Both the position numbers and the translations under genes were made by a program. The notes beneath the pieces are model-generated. The model searched no databases and had not been told where the DNA came from. It worked only from the letters and a program-made list of their open reading frames with translations. Of a stretch of 64,000 nucleotides of DNA, positions 8,840 through 18,137 are shown in pieces. Source of the stretch: Nonomuraea wenchangensis (GTDB taxonomy: Bacteria > Actinomycetota > Actinomycetes > Streptosporangiales > Streptosporangiaceae); contig NZ_FOHX01000001.1 of assembly GCF_900111685.1 (NCBI RefSeq), positions 248,001 through 312,000 on the forward strand, written 5' to 3'. The number at the start of each line of letters is the position of its first letter. Positions within the stretch are counted from its first letter, which is position 1.

Positions 8840-9859
8840 GTGGCCCGATTACAACTTCCCCTCGCCGCCCGGGTGGGCATCGCCTTCGCCATGCTCGCCG
8901 TGCTGGCGGCGGCGGGGGTCGTCGTGGTGCGCACGGCCACCGAGGTGGCCGGGACGCGGATCGACGCGGTGTTCGCCCGCGCCGGGCAGGGCCTGGACAC
9001 CAACTCGCCGGTCAAGATCCGCGGCATCACGGTGGGCGACGTGACCGGCGTCTCCCTCGACGCCAGGGGCCGCGCCGTGGTCACCATGCACGTGCGGCCG
9101 GGGGTGCGGGTGCCCGCCTCGGCGTCCGCCTCCGTCGAGCCCAGCTCGGTGTTCGGCCCCAAGTACGTCGCGCTCGTCCCCGGCCCGGACGAGGCCACCG
9201 GCCCCTTCCTCGCCTCCGGCGCGGTCATCACGAACACCACGGGACCGCTCGACCTGTCCGACACGCTCGGCGCCGCCTACCGCGGCCTGGACGCGATCGA
9301 CCCGCGCGAGGTCACCGTCATCGTCCACACCCTGGCCCGCGGCCTGGACGGCGAGGGGGGCAACCTGCGCGAGCTGATCGGCGACGCCGGCACCCTCGTC
9401 GGCGTCGCCCACCGGCGGCGCGACCTCGCCCGGCGGTTCCTGCGCGACACCGCCGCGCTCGGCACGGCCCTGTCGGACAAGGGCGACGAGCTCGTCTCCA
9501 TCTCCGCCGACGTCAACGTCATCACCCCCGACCTGCTGAGACGCGCCGACAAGGTACGCGCCCTGCTGGAGGAGACGACCTCGATCGCCGACCAGGGCGC
9601 GCACGGCCTGCGCGCGCACCGCCAGGACCTGCGGGCCGGGGTGCACTCCGCCGAGCGAGTGGCCGCGCTCATCTACGCCCAGCTCGGCCTGGCCGGGGAC
9701 GGCGTGCGCGGACTCAACCGGCTGCTCGACCTGCTCAACGAGCTCGTCGAGGCCCCCGGGCCGGGCGGCAGGAACCAGCTCCAGGTGGAGGCGTTCGTGG
9801 AGACCGACGTCTGCGAGCTCATCGTCGGCGCCTGCGGCCCGACCGACGGGAGGCGCTGA
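8840..9859 (+). CDS. Mce family protein, position A
   Basis: 339 residues from GTG 8840, four bases after the YrbEB stop. One N-terminal membrane helix (about 8-28) is followed by the MlaD/Mce beta-barrel domain: the sequence SPVKIRGITVGDVTGV is the diagnostic segment. A long predicted helical region (about 140-300) follows. Mce subunits form hexameric tubes that carry hydrophobic substrates across the envelope. The C-terminus has two cysteines (CELIVGACG). Genes A to F follow each other with overlaps or one-base gaps. Confidence 0.94.
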   Translation: MARLQLPLAARVGIAFAMLAVLAAAGVVVVRTATEVAGTRIDAVFARAGQGLDTNSPVKIRGITVGDVTGVSLDARGRAVVTMHVRPGVRVPASASASVEPSSVFGPKYVALVPGPDEATGPFLASGAVITNTTGPLDLSDTLGAAYRGLDAIDPREVTVIVHTLARGLDGEGGNLRELIGDAGTLVGVAHRRRDLARRFLRDTAALGTALSDKGDELVSISADVNVITPDLLRRADKVRALLEETTSIADQGAHGLRAHRQDLRAGVHSAERVAALIYAQLGLAGDGVRGLNRLLDLLNELVEAPGPGGRNQLQVEAFVETDVCELIVGACGPTDGRR

Positions 9860-9860
9860 G

Positions 9861-10916
9861 ATGGGCGTCTCCGCCGAGCGGGCCCGCCGCCGCTGGACTT
9901 TCCTGCGCTTCGCGCTGTTCCTCGGGCTGACCGTGACGCTGATCGTGGTGATCGGCGTGCAGATCGCCCGGGTCGGCGGCGGGGGCGGCTATCGCGTCGT
10001 GGCCGCGTTCGACGACGTGTCCGGGCTGGCCGAGGGCGACCAGGTGAAGATCGCCGGCGCGCCGGTGGGCCGGGTCGAGGACATCAGGGTCGTGGACGGC
10101 CGCGCCGAGGTCACCATGGAGGTGCAGGACGCCGTGCGGGTGCCGGCCGACACCGAGGCGGCGATCCGCTGGCGCAACGCGATCGGGCAGCGCGTGGTCT
10201 ACCTGCTGCCCGGCACCGCCGCCGGCCGGCTGCCGCCCGGCGGCCGGATCGCGCGCACCTCGTCCGTCGTGGACGTCGGGCAGCTCGTCAGCGACCTCGG
10301 CCCGCTGACCCGCAGCCTCGACGCCGACCAGATCAACCGGCTCCTGACCGCCGCCGCGGCCGCGCTCAAGGGCAACGAGCGCAACATCCCCCGGCTGCTG
10401 GACAACGTCGACGCCATCACCACCACGGTCAGCGAACGCCGCCGGACGATCGAGCAGCTGCTCAAGGACTACGCGACCGTCAGCGACGTGGTCGCCCGCC
10501 GGGACGTACAGATCGAACGGCTCGTCGACAACCTCGTCACGCTGACCGAGGCGTTCGCCGCCAACCGCCGGCTCGTGGACGACTCGCTGGTGGAGCTGTC
10601 GGCCACCGTGCACACCGCCGACCAGGTGCTCGGCAGGAACGCCGGGGAGCTGGGCGCGTTCGTGGACAACCTTCAAGGGCTGACCGGCGGCGTCCGGCGG
10701 CACGTCGGCGAGATCGACCGGACGGTGAACACCCTGCAGCCGGTGCTCGCGCGGGCGTACTCGACCGTGGACCGGGGCCGCTACTTCGTCACCGCCGTGC
10801 CCTGCGTGGCGCTGGGGCCGGCGCCGTGCCCGTACGGGATGCAGACGCCGCCGCCGCTCCGCAACACCCGCGTGCGGAGCACCGACGACCTTCGCAAGCT
10901 GATGGTGGGCCGCTGA
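9861..10916 (+). CDS. Mce family protein, position B
   Basis: 351 residues. It has an N-terminal membrane helix (about 13-34), the Mce domain marked by EGDQVKIAGAPVGRV, then a helical needle region with many heptad-like leucines. The C-terminal tail holds a Cys pair (VPCVALGPAPCPYG) typical of MceB proteins. It starts one base after the MceA stop and its TGA overlaps the next ATG (TGATG). Confidence 0.94.
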   Translation: MGVSAERARRRWTFLRFALFLGLTVTLIVVIGVQIARVGGGGGYRVVAAFDDVSGLAEGDQVKIAGAPVGRVEDIRVVDGRAEVTMEVQDAVRVPADTEAAIRWRNAIGQRVVYLLPGTAAGRLPPGGRIARTSSVVDVGQLVSDLGPLTRSLDADQINRLLTAAAAALKGNERNIPRLLDNVDAITTTVSERRRTIEQLLKDYATVSDVVARRDVQIERLVDNLVTLTEAFAANRRLVDDSLVELSATVHTADQVLGRNAGELGAFVDNLQGLTGGVRRHVGEIDRTVNTLQPVLARAYSTVDRGRYFVTAVPCVALGPAPCPYGMQTPPPLRNTRVRSTDDLRKLMVGR

Positions 10917-11941
10917 TGCCGCTCAAATCCTTTCGGGACAGGAACAAGTACGCCGTCGGCCTGGTGTCGATGGTGACGCTCGCCGCGATCCTCGTCGTCA
11001 CGTTCCTGGTGGGCAACCTCGGGCTGCTGGAGGGCGGCTACACCGTCTCGGGCGTGTTCGCCGACTCCGGCGGGCTGCGGACCGGCAACGACGTACGGGT
11101 GGCCGGGGTACGGGTCGGCAAGGTGACCGAGGTGCGCGCCGACTACGCGCGGGGCCAGGTCGTCGTCACCTGGCGGGTGGACGACGGCGTACGGCTCGGC
11201 CGCGCCACCCGGGCCGACATCGCCCTGTCGAACCTGCTCGGCGGCCGCTACGTCAAGCTGTCCGGCGCCGTGGCGGCCCCCTACCTGGACCAGCTCCCCG
11301 AGGCGCAACGGCACATCCCGCTGGACCGCACGGGCGTGCCGACGCTGGTCAACGACGCCATCAACGACGCCACCCGGCTGGTGAAGCGGCTCGACACCGA
11401 CGCCGTGGACGACCTGCTGAGCGAGCTGAACAAGGTGGACCTGTCCAAGAAGGGCCGGCTGACCCGGCTGCTGCGCAACATCGGCGACCTGTCGGACACG
11501 ATCAGCAAGAGCGAGCCGCAGCTCCAGCGGCTCCTCGACAACGGCAACAAGATCATGGACGTCCTGGAGAAGAAGGACAGACAGCTCGTCCGGCTCATCG
11601 ACGCCATCGAGGTCATGCTGCGCGAGCTGCGCAAACGGCGCAACGAGCTGCGCACCCTGCTCGGCGACGGCAGCGACCTCGTGCAGAGCACCACGCGGCT
11701 GATCAGCGAGCACGAGCGCGCCCTCGTCCAGGTGCTCGACGACAACGCGGCCATCACGACCCGGCTCAGCGGCAGCAACAAGGAGTTCAACGCGCTCCTC
11801 GCGTGGGCGGGCCCGACGTTCACGGGCCTCGCCACGATGGGCGGCCAGGGCCCATGGCTGGAGGCCATCGCCACCGGTCTCGGTCCCATCAACCCCGAGG
11901 TGCTGGCCGCGGTGGCGAAGGACAGGAAGGACGACCGGTGA
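10916..11941 (+). CDS. Mce family protein, position C
   Basis: 341 residues from ATG 10916, which shares its A with the TGA of gene B. N-terminal membrane helix about 16-36, then the Mce domain (TGNDVRVAGVRVGKV). The long helical part is rich in charged Leu/Arg/Glu repeats, as expected for the coiled needle. Its stop overlaps the GTG of gene D. It is expected to assemble with the other five Mce proteins into one hetero-hexamer. Confidence 0.93.
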   Translation: MPLKSFRDRNKYAVGLVSMVTLAAILVVTFLVGNLGLLEGGYTVSGVFADSGGLRTGNDVRVAGVRVGKVTEVRADYARGQVVVTWRVDDGVRLGRATRADIALSNLLGGRYVKLSGAVAAPYLDQLPEAQRHIPLDRTGVPTLVNDAINDATRLVKRLDTDAVDDLLSELNKVDLSKKGRLTRLLRNIGDLSDTISKSEPQLQRLLDNGNKIMDVLEKKDRQLVRLIDAIEVMLRELRKRRNELRTLLGDGSDLVQSTTRLISEHERALVQVLDDNAAITTRLSGSNKEFNALLAWAGPTFTGLATMGGQGPWLEAIATGLGPINPEVLAAVAKDRKDDR

Positions 11942-12957
11942 GGCGGCTGGCGGCGGTCCTGACGGTGTGGGCGCTGCTGGCGTCCGGGTGCTCGGTGCTG
12001 GGGGCGCAGCCGTACCGGCTGACGGCGGTCTTCAGCGCCGCGCCCGCCCTGTACGAGCAGGCGCGGGTCAAGGTCATGGGCCTCGACGCCGGCTACGTCG
12101 AGAGCATCCGCGTCGACGGCGACCGGGTGCGCGTGAGCCTGCTGGTGGACCGGGAGGTGCCGCTGCCCGCGGACGTCCGCGCCGTGGTCGCGCCGCAGAA
12201 CACCCTCGGCGAGCGGAACGTCGTGCTCTACCCGCCGTGGCGGCCCGGCGACCGGCGGATCGCGGCCGGCACCACGATCCCGCTGGAGCGCACCGAGCTG
12301 CCGGTGGAGATCGACGACGCGCTCGACGCGTTCACCAAGCTGACCGACGCGCTCGACTCCGACAAGCTGGGCGAGACGGCGGGCGACCTGGCCCGCAGCG
12401 TCCGGGGCCGCGGCAAGACGATCAACAACGCGATCGCCGACACCGCCGAGCTGACCGGCACCCTCGCCAAGCAGGACCAGCAGCTCGTCGACCTGGCCAA
12501 GGGCCTCAACAGGATCGCCACCACGCTCAACGAGCGCGAGAGCCAGGTGACCGGCGCCATCGACTCCTTCTCCGAGGCGAGCGCCATCCTCGCCGAGGAG
12601 CGGCGGCGGCTGCGCGGCTTCATCGCCGGGATGGCCGACTTCGTCCGGCGCGGCGACGTGCTCATCGAGCAGTACTCCACCCGGCTGCCGCAGGCCGCGG
12701 GGACGCTGGCCGAGCTGGTCCTGACGATGCGGGCCAACAGCGAGTCCGTCGCGCGGGCGGTCAAGGGCGCGGCCGACTTCGCCGACGTGCTCGTGGACTC
12801 CTGGGACAGGAAACACCACGTGCTGAAGATCAGGGTCGTGCTCAACGCGCTCACCAGGGCGTGGCTGCAGCCGCTGTTCGACGCGCTGAAGCTGGGACCG
12901 GTGCCGTGCCTGCCCGGCGGGCTCAGCAACTGCCCCTTCGAGAGGAGACGGCGATGA
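11938..12957 (+). CDS. Mce family lipoprotein, position D
   Basis: 339 residues from GTG 11938 inside a GTGA overlap. The N-terminus is a lipoprotein signal (RRLAAVLTVWALLASGC) with an L-A-S-G-C lipobox rather than the plain membrane helix usual for MceD. The Mce domain (ARVKVMGLDAGYVESI) and long helical region follow. Two consecutive lipoproteins, D and E, are therefore present. In mycobacteria only position E is classically a lipoprotein. Confidence 0.92.
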   Translation: MRRLAAVLTVWALLASGCSVLGAQPYRLTAVFSAAPALYEQARVKVMGLDAGYVESIRVDGDRVRVSLLVDREVPLPADVRAVVAPQNTLGERNVVLYPPWRPGDRRIAAGTTIPLERTELPVEIDDALDAFTKLTDALDSDKLGETAGDLARSVRGRGKTINNAIADTAELTGTLAKQDQQLVDLAKGLNRIATTLNERESQVTGAIDSFSEASAILAEERRRLRGFIAGMADFVRRGDVLIEQYSTRLPQAAGTLAELVLTMRANSESVARAVKGAADFADVLVDSWDRKHHVLKIRVVLNALTRAWLQPLFDALKLGPVPCLPGGLSNCPFERRRR

Positions 12958-13970
12958 GGGCCCGCCTGCCGGCCGCGCTGCTCGCGCTGCTCATGACCGC
13001 GTCCTGCTCGCTGCCGACGCCGGGCGCCACGACCGGCGAGCTGACCCTGCACGCCGTCTTCGACGACGTGCAGAGCCTGGTCACCGGGCACAGCGTGCAG
13101 ATCGCCGACGTACGGGTCGGCACCGTCACCGGCATCCGGCTCCAGGGCTACCGGGCCAGGGTCACCATGTCGGTCCAGGCCGCGCACCGGGTGCCGCAGG
13201 GCAGCACCGCCACCGTGGCGAAGACGTCCGTGCTGGGCGAGAACTACGTTCTGCTCACCCCGCCGCCGGGCAAGGACCTGAGCACGGGACCGTACCTCGC
13301 GGACGGCGCCACCATCGCCGAGACCTCCGTCGAACCGGACATCGAGCAGGTCACCGCCAGGGCCGGGCCGCTCATCGAGGCGCTCGGCGCGCAGGACGTC
13401 AACGCCATCCTCGACGCCGCCTCGACCGCGTTCGCCGGGCAGGGCGACCAGGTCAACCGGCTGATCAGGCAGACCGCCGAAGTCACCGACGCCTACGCCG
13501 CCGCCCGCGCCGACCTCGCCACCACCATCGACGCGCTGGCCCGGCTGGGCGACGACCTGGCCGAGGGCAGCGCCGAGCTGGACCGGCTGCCCGGCACGCT
13601 CGCCGCGGCCACCTCCCGGCTCGCGCACGGCCGCCGGCACATCAAGACGACCGTGATCGCCCTGACGAAGCTGGCCGAGGAGGCCAACCTCACCGTCTAC
13701 CCGCGCCACGCCGCCCGGCTGCGTACGCTGCTGCGCGAGCTGGAGGCCGTCTCGTCGTCCATGCAGCGCGGCAAGGAGGACCTGAAGAGGCTGGTGAACG
13801 AGCTCCAGGAGTTCATCGACGCGCCGCCGATCGTGGTCAACGGGCAGATGCTCACCTACCTCTGGCTGAAGGGCCTGCTGCTGCCCGCCCCTGGCCCCTC
13901 CTCCTCCGCCGACCCGCCCGCGGCCGACCGGGGCGGGGACTTCCGCCTGCTGCTGGAGCCGCCGCGATGA
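12954..13970 (+). CDS. Mce family lipoprotein, position E (LprK-like)
   Basis: 338 residues. The signal peptide ends in L-M-T-A-S-C, a lipobox. The Mce domain is seen in TGHSVQIADVRVGTV and is followed by the helical needle (about 130-290). The ATG overlaps the TGA of gene D (ATGA). Position, lipidation and length match the MceE/LprK lipoprotein of actinobacterial operons, thought to anchor the outer part of the needle. Confidence 0.93.
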   Translation: MRARLPAALLALLMTASCSLPTPGATTGELTLHAVFDDVQSLVTGHSVQIADVRVGTVTGIRLQGYRARVTMSVQAAHRVPQGSTATVAKTSVLGENYVLLTPPPGKDLSTGPYLADGATIAETSVEPDIEQVTARAGPLIEALGAQDVNAILDAASTAFAGQGDQVNRLIRQTAEVTDAYAAARADLATTIDALARLGDDLAEGSAELDRLPGTLAAATSRLAHGRRHIKTTVIALTKLAEEANLTVYPRHAARLRTLLRELEAVSSSMQRGKEDLKRLVNELQEFIDAPPIVVNGQMLTYLWLKGLLLPAPGPSSSADPPAADRGGDFRLLLEPPR

Positions 13971-15307
13971 GGAACCGCATCTACCTGAACCTCGGCTTCT
14001 TCGTGCTGCTCGGGATCGTCATGACGGTCTGGGCGTTCAGCACCATCATCCGGCTGGACGTCATCGAGCGGCCGTATCGGGTGTCGGCCGAGTTCGTCTC
14101 CTCCCCCGGGCTGGTGCGCGGGTTCGACGTGGCGTACCTGGGGGTGCGGGTCGGCAGGATCGGCGACGTGCGGCTCGCGCCCGGCCGGATCGTCGTCGGG
14201 CTCGACCTCGACCGGGACGTACGGCTGCCGAAGGGCGTGACGGCCGAGGTGCGGCGCAAGTCGGCGGTCGGGGAGCCGTACGTGGAGCTGTCACCACCCG
14301 CGAGCGGTGTGCGCGGGCCGGTCCTCGCGGCCGGGGACACGATCCCGCTGACGAGGACGGCGGTGCCGCTCGACTACAAGCGGCTGTTCGAGGGCGTCGG
14401 CAAGCTGCTGAACGCCGTGCCGCCCCGCGACGCCAGGACCATCACCCACGAGCTGGCCGTCGCGCTCGACGGGCGGGCGCCCGCGATCCGCAACCTCATC
14501 GAGGATGCCCACTCGCTCACCGGGACGCTGGCCGACAACGCCGACGCGCTCGACGAGCTGGCGGTGCAGCTCACCCGGCTCACCCACACCCTGGCCGGGC
14601 GGAAGGACGCGCTCGCCTCCGGGATCGGCGACCTCAGCGCGGTGACGGCCGCGCTGCGGGCCTCGCGCACCGACCTGAACGCCTTCCTCGACCAGGGGCC
14701 GGGCGTGTTCGCGCAGCTCGACGCGGCCGTCAAGCGGTCACGGCCGGGGTTCTCCTGCCTGCTGACGGGGCTCGGGCTGCCGCACCGCCCCGCGTTCTCG
14801 GCCGCGACCGAACGCAACACCCACCACCTGCTCTCCATCGTGCCGACGGCGCTCACCCTGGCCGGCGACATCAGCGAACGGCAGGGCGGCACCGTGTACG
14901 GGAAGGCGACGTTCATCTTCAGCGTGCCGGGCGGGCCGACCCCGGCCGAGGAGTACGCGGGGCCGCTCGGGCCGCCGTCCGTGCCCCGGGTGCGCGCCTG
15001 CCCGAAGCGCGCGGTGGCCGCCGACGTCCGCCACACCGGCGCCCCGCCCTCCCCAGCCCCTGACCCCGACCTCGCCACCACGTCGCCGCCTGATCCCCCT
15101 GCCGAACCGTCTCCCGAACCGTCGGACGAGGGCGAATTCGACACCGGGACGCCCTCCCCCAGCGGGGTGGCCGCCCCGTCGTCCCGTACCCCGACGAACA
15201 TCGTCCCGCTGATCGCCGCGATATTCCTCGCCGTGGTGGCGAGCGGCGGCATCGTGGGCTGGACCGCGGCGGGCCGGGCGGCCCGCCGCCGTGAGGAGTC
15301 CGAATGA
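13967..15307 (+). CDS. Mce family protein, position F, with extra C-terminal membrane anchor
   Basis: 446 residues, the longest of the six. N-terminal membrane helix (about 8-26), Mce domain (RGFDVAYLGVRVGRI), helical part, then a Pro/Ser/Glu-rich linker (about 345-410). A second membrane segment (IVPLIAAIFLAVVASGGIV) and a basic tail (AARRREE) close the protein. The C-terminal anchor resembles a sorting signal in layout but has no LPXTG. Both ends are therefore membrane-anchored. It overlaps its neighbours on both sides by four bases. Confidence 0.93.
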   Translation: MRNRIYLNLGFFVLLGIVMTVWAFSTIIRLDVIERPYRVSAEFVSSPGLVRGFDVAYLGVRVGRIGDVRLAPGRIVVGLDLDRDVRLPKGVTAEVRRKSAVGEPYVELSPPASGVRGPVLAAGDTIPLTRTAVPLDYKRLFEGVGKLLNAVPPRDARTITHELAVALDGRAPAIRNLIEDAHSLTGTLADNADALDELAVQLTRLTHTLAGRKDALASGIGDLSAVTAALRASRTDLNAFLDQGPGVFAQLDAAVKRSRPGFSCLLTGLGLPHRPAFSAATERNTHHLLSIVPTALTLAGDISERQGGTVYGKATFIFSVPGGPTPAEEYAGPLGPPSVPRVRACPKRAVAADVRHTGAPPSPAPDPDLATTSPPDPPAEPSPEPSDEGEFDTGTPSPSGVAAPSSRTPTNIVPLIAAIFLAVVASGGIVGWTAAGRAARRREESE

Positions 15308-16011
15308 CCCCCGAACAGGACCTCGCCCCCTCCCCGGAGGAGACTTCCCCTTCCCAGAAGAAGCCCTCCTCCCCCGAGCCCGAGGCGACGCCCGCTCCCC
15401 CCGAATCCGAAGAGACGCCCGCCGGTGACCGGGGGAAGCGGCACCGGATCGTCCGCGCCAAGCTGGCGGGCGCGATGGCCGCCATGCTGGTGGTGGCGCT
15501 CGCCGCCACCGCCGGGCTCCAGTGGTTCGCCGCGGCCCGCGCCGACGAGGCCCGCACCGCGCTGGAGGCCGAACGGGCGCTGCGCCTGGAGGTGTCCGGC
15601 GCGGCGAGCGCGTTCAGCACGTCCCTGCTGAGCTACGACTACCGCGACCTCCAGTCCACCCGCTCCACCCTGAGCGCCCAGGCGACGGGCGACTTCCTCA
15701 CCACCTACGACACCGCGTTCGGCGGCGCGATGGCGCAGGTCATCGTCAAGCTGAAGGCCGTCGCCCAGGCCACGGTCCGCGAGGTCTACCTGGCCGACGT
15801 GGACGAGGCCACGGCCCACGCGATCGTCGTCGTCGATCAGCAGGTGAACACCTCGGAAGCGATCCGCTCGGTGAAGGATTCGCACCTTAAGATCGCTCTT
15901 GTGAAGGAAAAGGGCGTCTGGAAGGTCCGCGACGTCACCGTGCTCGGCGCCGCCTCGGACGACCAGTACGCCCTCGACGACGGCAAGAACGACGGCAAGA
16001 AGAAGGACTGA
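15304..16011 (+). CDS. Mce-associated membrane protein (Mam type)
   Basis: 235 residues. A long Glu/Pro/Ser-rich cytoplasmic N-terminus (about 1-45) precedes one membrane helix (about 56-78). The exported C-terminal domain (about 90-220) has the SnoaL/NTF2-like features of Mce-associated proteins (FLTTYDTAFG, ending GVWKVRDV). In mycobacteria such Mam proteins stabilise Mce complexes. It is the last gene of the operon; an 18-base gap separates it from the phosphopantetheinyl transferase. The tail is lysine/aspartate-rich. Confidence 0.88.
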   Translation: MTPEQDLAPSPEETSPSQKKPSSPEPEATPAPPESEETPAGDRGKRHRIVRAKLAGAMAAMLVVALAATAGLQWFAAARADEARTALEAERALRLEVSGAASAFSTSLLSYDYRDLQSTRSTLSAQATGDFLTTYDTAFGGAMAQVIVKLKAVAQATVREVYLADVDEATAHAIVVVDQQVNTSEAIRSVKDSHLKIALVKEKGVWKVRDVTVLGAASDDQYALDDGKNDGKKKD

Positions 16012-16028
16012 CGATCAGCCCTCTGGCG

Positions 16029-16628
16029 ATGGGCGGCCACCCCGGCGAGGTGCGCGCGCCCGAACACTGGCTCACCGACGTGGAGCGCGAGCGTGCCGCG
16101 CGGTTCCGGTTCGAGGCGGACCGTGAGACGTTCGTGGCCGCCCACCTGCTCGTCCGGCTCTGCGCGGCGGCCGCGCTCGGCGACGGCGCCGACCCGGCCG
16201 CGCTGACGCTGCTGCAGATCTGCGACGTGCACGGCCCCGGCCACGGCCGGCCGTACCTGGAGCAGGCCCCCGAACTGGGCGTGAGCCTCAGCCACACCCG
16301 CGGGTACGTGTGCGCCGCGGCCGGCCCCGGCAGGGTCGGCGTGGACGCCGAGCACGTGCCGCCAGGATCGTTGGACGAGGCACTGGCCGAGCGCGTGCTC
16401 ACCCCGCGCGAGCGGGCCGAGGTCACCGGCAACGACGAGCTGATGCGGCGCTGGACCCGTAAGGAGGCGCTGATCAAGCGGGGCGAGCTGTCGCTGGACC
16501 GGCTCGACCGCGGCGGCGACGACCTGGACGGCCGCCACCTGCTGGAGTGGACCGCCGGTCCGGACATCAGGGTCGCGGTCGTCACGGACCTCCCGGCCCG
16601 ACGCGTGCCGATCCCGCACCTGGGCTAG
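16029..16628 (+). CDS. 4'-phosphopantetheinyl transferase (Sfp/HetI type)
   Basis: 199 residues. Family signatures are clear: RFRFEADRETFVAAHLLVR near residue 25-43, GVDAEHV at 104-110 and W-T-R-K-E-A at 142-147. Mg2+ ligands Asp106, Glu108 and Glu146 are kept. It transfers phosphopantetheine from CoA to acyl or peptidyl carrier proteins. ATG 16029 has no obvious ribosome-binding site and gives an N-terminus about ten residues shorter than relatives, so a non-AUG upstream start or coupling to the Mce operon is possible. Its stop and that of the opposing CDF gene share the same CTAG. Confidence 0.9.
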   Translation: MGGHPGEVRAPEHWLTDVERERAARFRFEADRETFVAAHLLVRLCAAAALGDGADPAALTLLQICDVHGPGHGRPYLEQAPELGVSLSHTRGYVCAAAGPGRVGVDAEHVPPGSLDEALAERVLTPRERAEVTGNDELMRRWTRKEALIKRGELSLDRLDRGGDDLDGRHLLEWTAGPDIRVAVVTDLPARRVPIPHLG

Positions 16629-17578
16629 CCGGCGGCGCGGCGGGTCGGGGTGGGGTCGAGGAAGACCATCCTGACGACGGGGAAGTCCCTGCGCAGCCGC
16701 CGGTCCACCTCGTCGCAGGCGATCTCGACGCCGGCCGCGGTGGCCTCGTCCCTGAAGTCGATCTTGGCGGCGACCAGCACCTCGCCGGGGCCGATCATCA
16801 TGGTGAGCAGTTCGACGACGTCCTCGACCTCCGGCTGGGCCAGGAGCACCGCGCGGATACCGGTCTGGATGCCGGGCGGCGCGGCCTGCCCGATGAGCAG
16901 CGACAGGTTGGCCCGGATCAGGGTGAGCGCGGCCAGCAGCAGGAGCAGGCCGATCGCGACGGAGGCCAGGCCGTCCCACAGGGCCGACCCGGAGAGCTGG
17001 GAGCCGAGCAGCCCGCCACCCGCAATCACCAGCCCGGCCAGCGCGGCCGTGTCCTCGAACACCACGGCCTTGAGCGCCGTGTCGGAGGTGATCCGCACCA
17101 GCCGCACCGGATGGAGCCGGTAGCGGGCCGCCTCGGCGCGCAGTTGCCCGTACGCCTTGGCGAACGACAGGGCCTCGATGACGAAGGAGACGGCCAGCAC
17201 GATGTAGGACGGGACGAGGTCGCCGAGCTTCTCGCCGTGGCTGATCACGTGCACACCGTGCGTGACGGAGAAGCCGGCGCCGCCCACGAGCGTGGCCACC
17301 GCCGCCATCATCGCCCAGACGAACCCAGCCTTGCCGTACCCGAACGGGCGACGCCGGTCCGCCGGCCGGGCCGCGCGGCGGATCGCGACCAGCAGCAGGA
17401 CCTCGGTGACGGTGTCGGCGGCCGAGTGCGCGGCCTCCGAGAGCATGGCCGCCGAGCCGCTGAACAGGCCGGCGATCAGCTTGGCCAGCGCGATGGCCAG
17501 GTTCGCCGCGCCGGCCACGAGCACGGTGCGGAGGCTCTCGCCGCCCTTCTCCGCCGGCCTCTCCCCCATACCGTTCAC
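16625..17578 (-). CDS. Cation diffusion facilitator family transporter
   Basis: 317 residues. Membrane part of about six helices, with the first metal-site motif S-E-A-A-H-S-A-A-D (His51, Asp55) and a second acidic pair FED in a later helix. A cytoplasmic C-terminal domain of ~90 residues (LAQPEVEDVVELLTMMIGP) resembles the ZnT9-like branch. It exports divalent metals, probably Zn, Mn or Fe, by proton antiport. GTG 17578 and ATG 17569 are both possible starts; neither has a strong ribosome-binding site. It is divergent from the MarR gene across a 24-base gap, so MarR may control it. Confidence 0.92.
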   Translation of the reverse strand: MNGMGERPAEKGGESLRTVLVAGAANLAIALAKLIAGLFSGSAAMLSEAAHSAADTVTEVLLLVAIRRAARPADRRRPFGYGKAGFVWAMMAAVATLVGGAGFSVTHGVHVISHGEKLGDLVPSYIVLAVSFVIEALSFAKAYGQLRAEAARYRLHPVRLVRITSDTALKAVVFEDTAALAGLVIAGGGLLGSQLSGSALWDGLASVAIGLLLLLAALTLIRANLSLLIGQAAPPGIQTGIRAVLLAQPEVEDVVELLTMMIGPGEVLVAAKIDFRDEATAAGVEIACDEVDRRLRRDFPVVRMVFLDPTPTRRAAG

Positions 17579-17602
17579 TCTACGTACGCTAATGTTGAGA
17601 TC

Positions 17603-18061
17603 ATGAGCGCCCCTCGCTGGCTTTCATCCGCCGAACAGCGTGCCTGGCGCACGCACCTGGCGCTGCACAAGCTGCTCATGCACCGGCTCGACCGCGAGCT
17701 GCAGGAGCACTCCCTGTCGCTCAACGACTACGAGATCCTCGTCAACCTGTCGGAGAGCCAGGGCCGCCGGATGCGCATGAGCGACCTGGCCGACGCCACC
17801 ATCCAGTCCCGCAGCCGCCTGTCGCACCAGATCTCCCGCATGGAGGCCAAGGGCCTGGTCAAGCGGGAGGACTGCCGTGACGACCGGCGGGGCACGTTCG
17901 CCGTGCTGACGGACGAGGGCTGGGAGACCATCCAGCGGGTGGCGCCGTTCCATGTGGCGAGCGTGCGCGAGCACTTCGTGGACCGGCTCACCGACGAGCA
18001 GCTCGAATCGATCGAGGCGGCGTACGCGCCGCTCGTGGAGCAGCTGAAGAAGCTGCGCTGA
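17603..18061 (+). CDS. MarR-family transcriptional regulator
   Basis: 152 residues with a central winged helix (LSLNDYEILVNLSES, then MSDLADATIQSRSRLSHQISRMEAKGLVKRE, with the wing DDRRGTFAVLT). N- and C-terminal helices form the dimer interface. The 24-base region to the divergent transporter contains TACGTA and a -10-like TACGCT that would give a very short or leaderless message. Likely autoregulated. The inducer is unknown, and metal or phenolic ligands are both possible. Confidence 0.9.
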   Translation: MSAPRWLSSAEQRAWRTHLALHKLLMHRLDRELQEHSLSLNDYEILVNLSESQGRRMRMSDLADATIQSRSRLSHQISRMEAKGLVKREDCRDDRRGTFAVLTDEGWETIQRVAPFHVASVREHFVDRLTDEQLESIEAAYAPLVEQLKKLR

Positions 18062-18137
18062 CCGCGCCACGGGCCCGACACTCAACCGATATCCGCGACG
18101 GCGCGCGGCCTCCGCCGCCGGTCGCTACGATCCGCTC

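Noticed and set aside
13967..15307. LPXTG-type sortase signal in MceF
   Set aside because: The helix-plus-basic-tail layout is present but no LPXTG or variant precedes it.
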